Shown in pieces: positions 1 to 6,947 of a stretch of DNA of 27,426 nucleotides. The stretch's first letter is position 1. Each line of letters opens with the position of its first letter. This DNA is from a virus. Below the pieces are notes generated by a model. It was not told the origin of the DNA and did not search any database. It worked only from the letters and a program-made list of their open reading frames with translations. Both the position numbers and the translations under genes were made by a program. The stretch is taken from positions 1-27,426 of the IMG/VR virus record IMGVR_UViG_3300025880_000077. The stretch is one strand, 5' to 3'.

Positions 1-320
1 TAGATGGTCGAACATTACCAATTAGGTCTGAACATTCTGCATTAAACATGCTGTTGCAATCGGCTGGGGCAATCCTGGCGAAGAGAGCAACAGTCATATT
101 CTACGAAAACTTAACCCGCATGGGCTATGAATTTGGAAATGACTACGCACTTGTGGCGCATGTCCATGACGAAATCCAAGTCATATGCAAAAAGGAGTTA
201 GCCGATATTGTCGGACAAGAAGCAGTCAAATCTTTTGAACTTGCTGGGGAATACTACGAACTGCGATGCCCGCTCACGGGTGAATACAAGCAGGGTCAGA
301 CATGGGCAGACACTCACTGA
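1..320 (+). CDS. DNA polymerase, family A (T7 gp5-like), C-terminal end only
   Basis: This is the 3' end of a replicative family A DNA polymerase; the rest lies upstream of the window. The frame is open from the first base. It reads DGRTLPIRSEHSALNMLLQS from position 3, matching the palm/fingers region of T7 gp5 (DGR...VRSPHAALNTLLQSAGA). The motif C segment HVHDEIQ follows, with the catalytic Asp and Glu that bind metal in the palm. The ending GQTWADTH resembles the natural end of T7 gp5, so the C-terminus looks complete. The internal ATG at 48 is not the start. The last 113 bases are overlapped in another frame by an HNH gene. Confidence 0.93.
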   Translation, partial: DGRTLPIRSEHSALNMLLQSAGAILAKRATVIFYENLTRMGYEFGNDYALVAHVHDEIQVICKKELADIVGQEAVKSFELAGEYYELRCPLTGEYKQGQTWADTH

Positions 321-585
321 TAAACAAAGAAGTAAACGTAACAGTCGTAGACGTGATTTAGTCACTTATAAAGGTGGCGTATGTGAGAGATGCAATGCCT
401 CTCCATTATATGTCGCCTTTGACTTCCATCACAAAGACCCAGAGCAAAAGAAATTCCCATTATCCCAGCGTAATATGGCTAGAAAGTGGGAAGACCTCAT
501 AAAAGAAGCAGACAAATGCCACTTACTTTGTGCCAATTGTCACAGAATTGTTCACTTCAAACGTGAAACAAAGTTCTTAAAATAA
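208..585 (+). CDS. HNH homing-type endonuclease, overlapping the polymerase end
   Basis: The protein (up to 125 residues) carries an HNH nuclease core with two zinc-binding pairs, CERC at residues 59-62 and CANC at 108-111. It also has the FHH catalytic histidines at 73-75 and later C104, H112 and H116. A basic stretch (RSKRNSRRRD, 41-50) precedes the core and may contact DNA. Small HNH genes beside the polymerase gene are common in T7-like phages, usually as free-standing homing endonucleases. The frame opens only at position 202 and has no ATG. The best start is TTG at 208, ten bases after AAAGGAG (191-197); GTG at 280 is an alternative. Either way it begins inside the polymerase gene. The family is certain, the start is not. 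Confidence 0.82.
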   Translation: MSDKKQSNLLNLLGNTTNCDARSRVNTSRVRHGQTLTDKQRSKRNSRRRDLVTYKGGVCERCNASPLYVAFDFHHKDPEQKKFPLSQRNMARKWEDLIKEADKCHLLCANCHRIVHFKRETKFLK

Positions 586-591
586 ACATTA

Positions 592-605
592 GTTTAATAT
601 TAAAC
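592..605. repeat. 14-bp perfect AT-rich palindrome
   Basis: GTTTAATATTAAAC is a perfect palindrome in the short gap between the HNH gene and the next small gene. It could be an operator-like site or chance in AT-rich DNA. There is no T-tract, so it is not a convincing terminator. Confidence 0.3.
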
Positions 606-623
606 CAAACCCATAGGATATAT

Positions 624-824
624 ATGACAGAAATTGATTTAGACGTAGCTGTAGTACATGCCATGTGCGAGTGCATAGCATCTTTAAATAAATCGTGTTT
701 AAAAAATGATGAACACATGAAGCAAATCACGCACACTGCAGCGAGTATTTGTTTGAACACGATGTTAGAAACGCAGAAAAAACCAAACCTCCTTCACAGT
801 ATAGATGGAGGTAAGATACAATGA
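624..824 (+). CDS. small hypothetical protein (66 aa)
   Basis: I do not recognise a family. The protein is 66 residues, mostly helical in appearance, with three cysteines (CEC near residue 14 and one at about 25) and a charged C-terminus. It starts at ATG 624 behind AGGA (about 614-617). Its stop overlaps the ATG of the following exonuclease gene (ATGA at 821-824), which suggests translational coupling and supports it being real. Its place among replication genes suggests an early or middle role, but no function can be read from the sequence. Confidence 0.6.
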   Translation: MTEIDLDVAVVHAMCECIASLNKSCLKNDEHMKQITHTAASICLNTMLETQKKPNLLHSIDGGKIQ

Positions 825-1561
825 CAAAGTTTCTAGTCGATGCAGACATTGTGGCCTTCAAGGCTGCAACTGCTGCAGAACAGCCTACCAATTGGGGTGA
901 TGGCCTATGGACGCTTCATGCCTATGAACAAGATGCCATGGAATACTGTCTCAATTACTTTGCTAACCTACCTAAGATACTGGGTGAAGGTTACACATCC
1001 CTATATTTAACTGGGAAAAAGAACTGGAGAAAGGAAATACTCCCATCATATAAGGCCAATAGAGACGATAAGCGTAAGCCTATGCTTCTTCAGTTTCTGC
1101 GTAATTGGATGCAATCGCAGTTCAATGCCATTATCATTGAGGGATTAGAAGCAGACGACTTGCTAGGCATTACTGCTACATCTTCAAGAGAAGAGTGTAT
1201 TATTGTCTCAGAGGATAAAGACCTCAATACAATTCCATGTAAAATTTTTAACCCCGCTAAAGATACAAAAGCTAGAACAATTACAGAGTTCGAAGCTGAC
1301 TATAATCACATGATGCAGACCCTTTGTGGTGACGCTAGTGATAACTATTCTGGATGCCCCAGCATAGGGCCAAAAACTGCAGAAAAAATTTTAGCAGATT
1401 GTGAAACAAGTGCAGACCTTTGGGATGCAACTTTAGCAACTTTCAAAAAGAAAAAATTGTCAGAAGAGGTGGCTCTTATACAAGCGCAAGTCGCTCGTAT
1501 TTGTCGTGCATCCGAATACAATTTTGAAACAAAAGAGGTAATCCCATGGACACCAAAATAG
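821..1561 (+). CDS. 5'-3' exonuclease (T7 gp6-like, FEN/PIN fold)
   Basis: This is a 246-residue 5'-3' exonuclease/flap nuclease of the polymerase I N-terminal/T7 gp6 type, which removes RNA primers and degrades duplex DNA from 5' ends. The family's metal ligands are visible in order: D7/D9 (VDAD), the YKANR helix at 77-81, EADD at 110-113, SEDKD at 130-134 and GDASDN at 170-175. A helix-hairpin-helix-like DNA-binding loop GCPSIGPKTA follows at 178-187. T7 gp6 is somewhat longer (about 300 residues). The gene is coupled by ATGA to the gene before it and overlaps the next gene by 16 bases, so it sits inside one replication operon. Confidence 0.93.
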   Translation: MTKFLVDADIVAFKAATAAEQPTNWGDGLWTLHAYEQDAMEYCLNYFANLPKILGEGYTSLYLTGKKNWRKEILPSYKANRDDKRKPMLLQFLRNWMQSQFNAIIIEGLEADDLLGITATSSREECIIVSEDKDLNTIPCKIFNPAKDTKARTITEFEADYNHMMQTLCGDASDNYSGCPSIGPKTAEKILADCETSADLWDATLATFKKKKLSEEVALIQAQVARICRASEYNFETKEVIPWTPK

Positions 1562-1782
1562 ATGAAGAAGTGATTAATCCGCAACACTATTCAAACTACA
1601 GAATAGAACCTGCTGAATACATCATGCTTAACGGAATGGAATTTTGGAGAGGCAACATTATCAAGTACGCAAGCCGTGCAGGTATGAAGCTGTATCCAAA
1701 CCAAACACAAGTGCAATCAGAAATAACTGACCTGCAAAAAACAATACGATATTGCGAAATGCGTATCGAACAATTAGATTAG
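1546..1782 (+). CDS. DUF3310 protein (T7 gp1.7-related nucleotide kinase family)
   Basis: The 78-residue protein has the typical DUF3310 opening (INPQHY near residue 10, then IEPAEYI), followed by FWRGNIIKYASRAGMK and a C-terminal helix ending in TIRYCEMRIEQLD. DUF3310 is the conserved part of T7 gp1.7, described as a nucleotide kinase acting on dTMP and dGMP. This copy is much shorter than gp1.7 and lacks its extra region, so catalytic activity is not assured. The start at ATG 1546 has AGAGG upstream within the end of the exonuclease gene. Its place between exonuclease and MazG fits a role in nucleotide metabolism. Confidence 0.85.
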   Translation: MDTKIDEEVINPQHYSNYRIEPAEYIMLNGMEFWRGNIIKYASRAGMKLYPNQTQVQSEITDLQKTIRYCEMRIEQLD

Positions 1783-1799
1783 GAGTGTCTAGTAACTAT

Positions 1800-2117
1800 A
1801 TGAATACATTCGACGATTATCAAAAGGCTGCAGAGACTACTGCAATATACTCAAAGAAGACTGCGCTTGAGTATTTAAGCCTTGGACTTGCTTCAGAAGC
1901 AGGTGAAGTTGCAGGACACATTGCCAAATATTATCGCTCAGATAGACCCTATCCTATGGAAGACATCTTAGCTGAGTGTGGAGATGTTCTTTGGTTTATT
2001 TCAGAATTGGCTCGTATCCATAACAAGCCATTATCAGAATTAGCAGCAGAAAATATCGCCAAACTTCAATCCCGAAAACAACGAGGAAAACTGAAAGGCA
2101 ATGGTGATAAAAGATGA
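1800..2117 (+). CDS. MazG-like nucleotide pyrophosphohydrolase
   Basis: The 105-residue protein belongs to the all-alpha MazG/dUTPase superfamily that hydrolyses nucleoside triphosphates to monophosphates and pyrophosphate. The metal-binding signature is present as E33xxE36 (SEAGEV) and E59xxD62 (ECGDVLWF), with the usual helical context. I chose ATG 1800, preceded by AGGAG at 1781-1785, because the longer frame from 1752 adds residues absent from the family. Its last bases overlap the nrdJ start (ATGA at 2114-2117), which suggests coupled translation. Phage MazG proteins are thought either to recycle host nucleotides or to act on signalling nucleotides; the sequence does not decide between these. 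Confidence 0.87.
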   Translation: MNTFDDYQKAAETTAIYSKKTALEYLSLGLASEAGEVAGHIAKYYRSDRPYPMEDILAECGDVLWFISELARIHNKPLSELAAENIAKLQSRKQRGKLKGNGDKR

Positions 2118-3817
2118 ACCCAAATCACAATCAACCTTATGGCCCATCAATGCCTATCTCAGAAGAAATTGATAAAGTTAAATACCGCCAAACAGGTGAA
2201 GATTTTTACTCAAAAGTTGTGCGTATTGCAGACGCTCTCAAGGATGATGCAGGGCATTTTGAAGACTTTAAAGATGCCATGCGATACATGCGATTTCTAC
2301 CTGCAGGTCGTGTGCAAAATGCGATGGGTGCAGCACGTCAGACTACGGCTTATAATTGCTTTGTGTCTGGCATTATTGGGGACAGCATGGATAGCATCAT
2401 GCAGCGTGCCACTGAATCTGCTGAAACAATGCGCCGTGGCGGTGGCATCGGATACGATTTCAGCCGCTTGCGTCCACGAGGTGACCGTATAAAATCCCTT
2501 GAAAGCCAAGCCTCTGGTGCAGTTTCTTTCATGCAGATATTTGATGCAGTCTGTCAGACCATTGCAAGTAGTGGTGCAAGACGTGGCGCACAAATGGGGG
2601 TTTTAAGAATTGACCACCCAGACATTGAACAATTCATAACTGCAAAGAATGATGGCAGTTCACTAGCGGGATTTAATATTTCCGTTGGTGTGACCGATGA
2701 GTTCATGGAATGCCTTGAGCAAAACAAACCTTTCCCATTAAAATTTGATGGTAAGGTACATCGTGAAGTAGACCCTGTAGCCCTTTGGGATATGATTATG
2801 AGGTCGACTTGGGATTGGGCTGAACCAGGCGTATTGTTTATAGATACCATTAATAATATGAACAATTTGTACTATTGTGAAAAGATTGAAGCGACCAATC
2901 CGTGTGGCGAACAACCTCTTCCACCATATGGTGCTTGCCTTCTAGGGTCATTTAATCTGACTAAGTATGTGGTCGAAGGAGAGTTTAGCATACAGCAGTT
3001 CATGAGTGATATTGGAACTGTGGTCAGAGCAATGGACAACGTGGTTGATAGAACCATTTATCCTCTTGAAGCACAAAAGACTGAGGCAAAGAACAAACGG
3101 CGCATGGGTTTAGGTATAACAGGTTTAGCTAACGCAGCTGAAATGTGCGGCTATCCATATGCATCTGAAGAGTTCATGGCTTTTGCTGAGTTAATCTTAT
3201 CTACTTTACGAGACTATACATATTCAGCGAGTGCTGACTTAGCTGCAGAGAAGGGGTCTTTCCCTTTATATAATGCTGAGAAGTACATGCAGAGTAAGTT
3301 CATCCAAACCTTACCAGATTGGGTGAAAGAAAAGATTGCAGCCAATGGTATCAGAAACTCACACCTCACATCTATTGCACCAACAGGTACTATATCGTTG
3401 ACTGCTGACAATGTGAGTAGTGGAATTGAACCACCTTTTGCTCTCTTCTTTGATAGGACTATCCAACAATTTGATGGTCACCAAGTTGAACGAGTAGAAG
3501 ATTATGCATATCGACATGGTGTGCATGGGCGAACTGCTAATGAAATCTCAGCACAAGACCACCTTGCGGTACTCGCTTTGACTTCGAAATATGTAGATAG
3601 CGCAGTCTCAAAGACATGTAATGTTGGAGATGGCGTGAACTATGACGAATTCAAAGAGCTATATTTTGATGCATGGAAAGCTGGATGCAAAGGCATAACT
3701 ACCTTTCGTGCATCTGGAAAAAGATACGGAATTTTGAATGAAGTTCCATCCAAAGAAACACCTAAAGCAGAGGCTTGTTTCATTGACAAAGATACAGGTC
3801 AAAAGAGCTGTGAATAA
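2114..3817 (+). CDS. nrdJ: adenosylcobalamin-dependent class II ribonucleotide reductase (NrdJ)
   Basis: This 567-residue enzyme reduces ribonucleotides to deoxyribonucleotides using a thiyl radical generated from vitamin B12. Class II features are clear: a redox cysteine C82 (AYNCF), NPCGE at 262-266 with the thiyl Cys264, and the partner Cys275 (GACLLGSFNL). The spacing of 11 between the last two equals that in Thermotoga NrdJ. GLGITGLAN and the phosphate-binding SIAPTGTIS follow. The protein ends in a compact cysteine pair (C555, C566). It is shorter than bacterial NrdJ, as in many phage versions. No small subunit is encoded, as expected for class II. It is the last gene before a terminator, and its B12 requirement suggests a host that makes or imports cobalamin. 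Confidence 0.95.
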   Translation: MNPNHNQPYGPSMPISEEIDKVKYRQTGEDFYSKVVRIADALKDDAGHFEDFKDAMRYMRFLPAGRVQNAMGAARQTTAYNCFVSGIIGDSMDSIMQRATESAETMRRGGGIGYDFSRLRPRGDRIKSLESQASGAVSFMQIFDAVCQTIASSGARRGAQMGVLRIDHPDIEQFITAKNDGSSLAGFNISVGVTDEFMECLEQNKPFPLKFDGKVHREVDPVALWDMIMRSTWDWAEPGVLFIDTINNMNNLYYCEKIEATNPCGEQPLPPYGACLLGSFNLTKYVVEGEFSIQQFMSDIGTVVRAMDNVVDRTIYPLEAQKTEAKNKRRMGLGITGLANAAEMCGYPYASEEFMAFAELILSTLRDYTYSASADLAAEKGSFPLYNAEKYMQSKFIQTLPDWVKEKIAANGIRNSHLTSIAPTGTISLTADNVSSGIEPPFALFFDRTIQQFDGHQVERVEDYAYRHGVHGRTANEISAQDHLAVLALTSKYVDSAVSKTCNVGDGVNYDEFKELYFDAWKAGCKGITTFRASGKRYGILNEVPSKETPKAEACFIDKDTGQKSCE

Positions 3818-3832
3818 TAATAAACTACTTAG

Positions 3833-3860
3833 CTTGTCCCTATATGGGGCAAGTTTTGTT
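3833..3860 (+). terminator. intrinsic terminator after nrdJ
   Basis: An 8-bp stem (CTTGTCCC at 3833-3840 with GGGGCAAG at 3846-3853, one G-U pair) closes a 5-base TATAT loop and is followed by TTTTGTT. It separates the replication operon from the head genes. Confidence 0.75.
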
Positions 3861-3861
3861 A

Positions 3862-3877
3862 GTTGCACTAAAGAGGA
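3862..3877 (+). promoter_or_regulatory. possible phage-type promoter before the head genes
   Basis: GTTGCACTAAAGAGGA lies directly after the terminator. It shares CACTAAAG with the T3 RNA polymerase promoter core (CTCACTAAAGGGAGA) and GTTGCACT with a motif at 26392. Its 3' part also serves as the ribosome binding site of the next gene, so part of the match may reflect that. No phage RNA polymerase gene is visible in this window. Confidence 0.3.
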
Positions 3878-3883
3878 ATACAT

Positions 3884-4060
3884 ATGTTTCCACACGTTTC
3901 GAATGAACTAATAGATGAATTGAACAAACGCTTCCCAGATAAAAGTCCAAGTCTTGATGAAAACTATCAAGAACTTATGTGGCGTGGAGGACAACGCTCA
4001 ATTATCGATTTTTTAAATACAATACATGAAGACCAATTGGCTTCATCATTAGGAGAATAA
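3884..4060 (+). CDS. small hypothetical protein before the head genes (58 aa)
   Basis: An ATG at 3884 behind AGAGGA (3872-3877) opens a 58-residue frame that ends at TAA 4058-4060, just before the next start. The protein begins MFPHVSNELIDELNKRFP and contains a WRGGQRSIIDFL segment, so it looks folded and charged rather than random. The good ribosome binding site and tight fit between neighbours support it. I cannot name a family. Similar-sized proteins often occupy this slot before the portal gene of marine podoviruses. It is the first gene after the terminator and possible promoter. Confidence 0.75.
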   Translation: MFPHVSNELIDELNKRFPDKSPSLDENYQELMWRGGQRSIIDFLNTIHEDQLASSLGE

Positions 4061-4064
4061 TATC

Positions 4065-4301
4065 ATGTGCTTTGGAGGAGGAAAATCCGAACCCCCAGCT
4101 CCAGCCCCACCGCCCGCCGCACCACCTGCGCCAAATCCAGTCATGACAAATATGTATGACCCATCAACACCTGAGAGTGGTGATGCAGCAGAAAAAGGTG
4201 CAGTAGCTGATAAGGCCGCTGGTACATCACAACTAAGAGTAGACTTAGACCCTACTTTATCAAACATAGATAAGAACACTGGTCTACAAATTAACAAGTG
4301 A
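4065..4301 (+). CDS. small proline-rich virion-associated protein (78 aa)
   Basis: The protein begins MCFGGGKSEPPAPAPPPAAP. It is a Cys-Gly N-terminus and a Pro/Ala tract, then a charged middle, ending in RVDLDPTLSNIDKNTGLQINK-like sequence. Short proteins with a CFGGG start and poly-proline tract are frequent just before the portal gene of T7-like phages. Their position and C-terminal style recall T7 gp6.7/gp7.3, small structural proteins at the head-tail junction, but this equivalence is inference. A ribosome binding site (AGGAG, 4051-4055) precedes ATG 4065. The portal gene starts 7 bases after its stop. Confidence 0.75.
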   Translation: MCFGGGKSEPPAPAPPPAAPPAPNPVMTNMYDPSTPESGDAAEKGAVADKAAGTSQLRVDLDPTLSNIDKNTGLQINK

Positions 4302-4308
4302 GAATTAA

Positions 4309-5856
4309 ATGAGTATAGGAACAGCAGAAGCTCGTTACCGACAACTCGAACAGACAAGACAATCTTACTTAGATAGAGCCAGAGACTGCTCGGAACTAAC
4401 AATACCATCTCTCATTCCACCTGATGTCCACAATGAAACAAGTGATTTATATACTCCGTTTCAGGGCATAGGTGCGAGAGGGGTAAATAATTTAGCATCC
4501 AAATTGTCACTGGCTCTCATGCCACCCAACTCACCATTCTTTAGATTCATGGTTGAGCCTTATACCCTTAAAGATTTGGCTCAAGATGATGCTGCTCGTA
4601 CACAAATAGAGCAACAGCTAGGTGAATATGAACGGGCGGTCATGTCTGAGATTGAAACATCTGGCGACAGAGTTGCGGTGCATGAAGCACTCAAACACTT
4701 AATCGTTGGTGGCAACGTGCTTTTGCAAGTTGGTGCTGACAAAACACGAGTAGTACATTTAGATAGTTATGTTGTATCTCGCTCACCAAATGGTGATGTC
4801 TTAGAAATTGTTATTGTAGAGCATGTCTCACCTAACGCATTAGACAAAGCGACTGCTGCTAATATCTCTGGAAAACTCGAAGGCGATGAGAAGACCGTTG
4901 AGGTCTACACTCATATTGAACGCAAGAATCAATTCTTTACCGTCTATCAAGAATGCAAAGGCTCAGTCGTTTCTGGGTCTAAGGGTAAATATAAGAAGGA
5001 CAATGTTCCTTTCTTACCTTTACGCTTCTCACGCATTGATGGTGAAGATTATGGTCGTGGGTTTGTTGAAGAACTACTTGGCGACTTACGCTCACTTGAG
5101 GGATTATCACAAGCTATCGTTGAGGGCGCAGCCGCAGCTGCAAAGGTTCTCTTCATGGTTAATCCTAACGGTACAACTCGGATGCGAACAATCGCTCAAG
5201 CTGAAAATACAGCAATTATCGAGGGTAATAGTAATGACGTATCTGTATTGCAGATGGAAAAATTCAACGATTTCCGTGTGGCCTACCAAGCTATGGGCGG
5301 TATTGAGGAACGTCTTTCCCAACAATTCATGCTTCAGTCATCTGTTCAGCGTAATGGTGAGCGGGTAACCGCAGAAGAAATTAGGTATCTCGCTGGTGAA
5401 CTAGAGGATACTCTGTCTGGGATATATTCAATTTTATCTCAAGAGTTCCAGTTACCATATGTGAACCGTAAAATAGACGTACTGACCAAAGCTAAGAAGC
5501 TACCAAAATTACCAGACAGTATTGTGAAACCAACAATCGTTACTGGTATGGAAGCACTTGGACGTGGGCATGACTTGCGTAAACTCGATATGTTTATCCA
5601 GGGAATGTCACAAGCACTAGGGCCAGAAGTATTACAACAATATGTAAACCTACAAGATTATATCAAAAGAAGAGCCACAGCTCTCGGTATCGAGACTGAT
5701 GGTTTAATCAAATCACAAGAACAAATCGCTCAAGAACAACAGCAAGCACAGCTGCAAGCTATGGCTATGCAAGCAGGGCCATCAGCCGTTCAAGAGGGCG
5801 TAAAAGCATTAGGAAATTCTTATGTCGAAAACCAAAGACAACAAGGCGAAGGATGA
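4309..5856 (+). CDS. portal protein / head-tail connector (T7 gp8-like)
   Basis: The 515-residue protein matches the Head-tail connector family of T7 gp8 (536 residues), which forms the dodecameric ring at one head vertex through which DNA enters and leaves. Family segments are seen in order: an N-terminal helix (RYRQLEQTRQSYLDRARDCS), PPDVHNETSDLYTPFQGIGARGV and LASKLSLALMPPNSPFFRF in the N-terminal third. YGRGFVEELLGDLRSLEGL lies in the middle, followed by RNGERVTAEEIRYLAGELE. The C-terminal tail is rich in Gln and Ala (EQIAQEQQQAQLQAMAMQAG), as is usual. A 40-residue gene begins inside its last 35 bases. Confidence 0.95.
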   Translation: MSIGTAEARYRQLEQTRQSYLDRARDCSELTIPSLIPPDVHNETSDLYTPFQGIGARGVNNLASKLSLALMPPNSPFFRFMVEPYTLKDLAQDDAARTQIEQQLGEYERAVMSEIETSGDRVAVHEALKHLIVGGNVLLQVGADKTRVVHLDSYVVSRSPNGDVLEIVIVEHVSPNALDKATAANISGKLEGDEKTVEVYTHIERKNQFFTVYQECKGSVVSGSKGKYKKDNVPFLPLRFSRIDGEDYGRGFVEELLGDLRSLEGLSQAIVEGAAAAAKVLFMVNPNGTTRMRTIAQAENTAIIEGNSNDVSVLQMEKFNDFRVAYQAMGGIEERLSQQFMLQSSVQRNGERVTAEEIRYLAGELEDTLSGIYSILSQEFQLPYVNRKIDVLTKAKKLPKLPDSIVKPTIVTGMEALGRGHDLRKLDMFIQGMSQALGPEVLQQYVNLQDYIKRRATALGIETDGLIKSQEQIAQEQQQAQLQAMAMQAGPSAVQEGVKALGNSYVENQRQQGEG

Positions 5857-5944
5857 ACCATCCGTAGAGCCTGACAAAAAGCCACTGGCTGCACCTTCCA
5901 TACTCAAAGGAAATCCCTTCCCAACTAAAAGGGAAGATTTCTAA
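5822..5944 (+). CDS. 40-residue lysine-rich protein between portal and scaffold
   Basis: ATG 5822 lies in the last codons of the portal gene, in another frame, behind AGGAAA at about 5810-5815. It opens a 40-residue frame ending exactly one base before the scaffold ATG at 5945. The protein is hydrophilic, with many Lys, Asp and Pro residues and the ending NPFPTKREDF. The ribosome binding site, the overlap with the portal end and the perfect fit to the scaffold start make it a likely real gene. No family is recognised; its place suggests a head-assembly accessory factor. Confidence 0.6.
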   Translation: MSKTKDNKAKDEPSVEPDKKPLAAPSILKGNPFPTKREDF

Positions 5945-6634
5945 ATGGCAGAGAGCATCACAATAACAGAAGAAGATACTGGCCCAACTGCACCTGTTGC
6001 TGAGGATAACCCATCTGAACGACCTGAGTGGTTGCCAGAAAAGTTTAATTCAGCTGAGGATATGGCAAAGTCATATAGTGAACTTGAGAAGAAGATGTCT
6101 GCTCCAAATGAGCAAGCAGCTGAAACAGAGACACCACAGAGTGAACCTGTTTCATTTACCAAGTTTGCCGATGAATATGCTGAGGCAGGTGAATTGACTG
6201 CAGATAGTTTTACGGAACTTGAAGGCATGGGTTATCCAAAAGAAATGGTGGAGACTTATATTAAAGGAATGCAATCCTCACAGACTGCAGACGCTAATGA
6301 AGTTATGGCGACTGTTGGAGGTAAGGAAGGTTATGAAGAACTGACCGATTGGGCTAAGGCATCACTCGATGTCAAAGAGCTAGAACTCTATAATAATATG
6401 GTCAGTGGTAGCACTGAAAACGCTAAGATGGCTGTCGAATGGCTGTCTTCAAAGCGTGAAGCAGTTGAAGGAAATGAGCCAAACTTAATACAAGGCAAGG
6501 CATCAGCTGCACCCAAAGATGAATTTAGAAGCACAGCGCAAGTTGTAGCAGCTATGAAAGACCCACGATATGGCAAGGATACGGCATACACCAAAGACGT
6601 TGAAGAAAAGCTAGGGCGTTCATCAGTATTTTAA
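5945..6634 (+). CDS. capsid scaffolding / assembly protein (T7 gp9-like)
   Basis: The 229-residue acidic protein has the usual scaffold signature RPEWLPEKFNSAEDMAKSY near residues 27-45, followed by a helical Glu/Ala/Gln-rich middle. Near the C-terminus comes a positively charged block with DPRYGKDTAYTKDVEEKL, of the type that contacts capsid subunits. Scaffolds guide coat assembly and leave before DNA fills the head. It is shorter than T7 gp9 (307 residues). It stands in the conserved order portal, scaffold, capsid. Little primary conservation is expected in this family, but the WLPEKF motif and context are convincing. Confidence 0.88.
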   Translation: MAESITITEEDTGPTAPVAEDNPSERPEWLPEKFNSAEDMAKSYSELEKKMSAPNEQAAETETPQSEPVSFTKFADEYAEAGELTADSFTELEGMGYPKEMVETYIKGMQSSQTADANEVMATVGGKEGYEELTDWAKASLDVKELELYNNMVSGSTENAKMAVEWLSSKREAVEGNEPNLIQGKASAAPKDEFRSTAQVVAAMKDPRYGKDTAYTKDVEEKLGRSSVF

Positions 6635-6644
6635 AAATATCTCT

Positions 6645-6664
6645 GGCGGGGCATCAGTCCCGTC
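6645..6664 (+). other. hairpin after the scaffold gene
   Basis: GGCGGGG (6645-6651) can pair with TCCCGTC (6658-6664) through seven pairs, two of them G-U, around a CATCAG loop. There is no good T-tract, so it may be a weak terminator or an RNA-processing or stability element between scaffold and the next small gene. Confidence 0.4.
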
Positions 6665-6685
6665 AATTTATCATAAGGAATAATC

Positions 6686-6823
6686 ATGCCTAAAAAAACT
6701 GGCTTATATGCAAACATCCACGCAAAACGTGCAAGAGGTGGGACACCCCGCAAGGTTGGCTCAAAAGGCGCACCGACTGCAAAAAATTTTAGAGCTGCAG
6801 CTAAGACTGCAAAGAAGAAGTAA
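6686..6823 (+). CDS. small basic protein before the capsid gene (45 aa)
   Basis: ATG 6686 follows AAGGAATAATC and opens a 45-residue frame starting MPKKTGLYANIHAKRARGG. It continues with KVGSKGAPTAKNFRAAAKTAKKK. About a third of the residues are Lys or Arg and there are almost no acidic ones. The pattern LYANIHAKR followed by GSKGAPTA is one I recognise from many marine phages, always as a short basic protein near head genes, with no established function. It could bind DNA or the inner capsid surface; this is inference. The strong ribosome binding site and conserved pattern support it. Confidence 0.8.
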   Translation: MPKKTGLYANIHAKRARGGTPRKVGSKGAPTAKNFRAAAKTAKKK

Positions 6824-6829
6824 CTAACA

Positions 6830-6843
6830 CACCTCTTTAGGTG
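6830..6843 (+). other. short hairpin in the capsid leader
   Basis: CACCT and AGGTG pair around a CTTT loop at the start of the 124-base gap before the capsid gene. No T-run follows. The rest of the gap holds no credible gene; it has a weakly promoter-like GGTTGAGACTATCGAC at about 6842-6857. Confidence 0.35.
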
Positions 6844-6947
6844 GTTGAGACTATCGACAATGAACGACAGAGCCATATGCGTATGACAACCCTGATTAGT
6901 AAGAGCGAAAGTCATTCTTAAATCTTAAATTATCATAGGAAAAGATA

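Noticed and set aside
549-573. Imperfect inverted repeat at the end of the HNH gene (TTGTTCAC with GTGAAACAA)
   Set aside because: It is inside coding sequence, contains a bulge and has no T-tract, so it is not a convincing terminator.
1752-1799. Longer N-terminus for the MazG-like protein
   Set aside because: It would overlap the DUF3310 gene and adds residues not found in the family. ATG 1800 with AGGAG upstream gives a normal MazG-like start.
4886-5368. 160-codon plus-strand frame inside the portal gene
   Set aside because: The portal frame across this interval is strongly conserved in type. The alternative frame has no ribosome binding site or recognisable domain.
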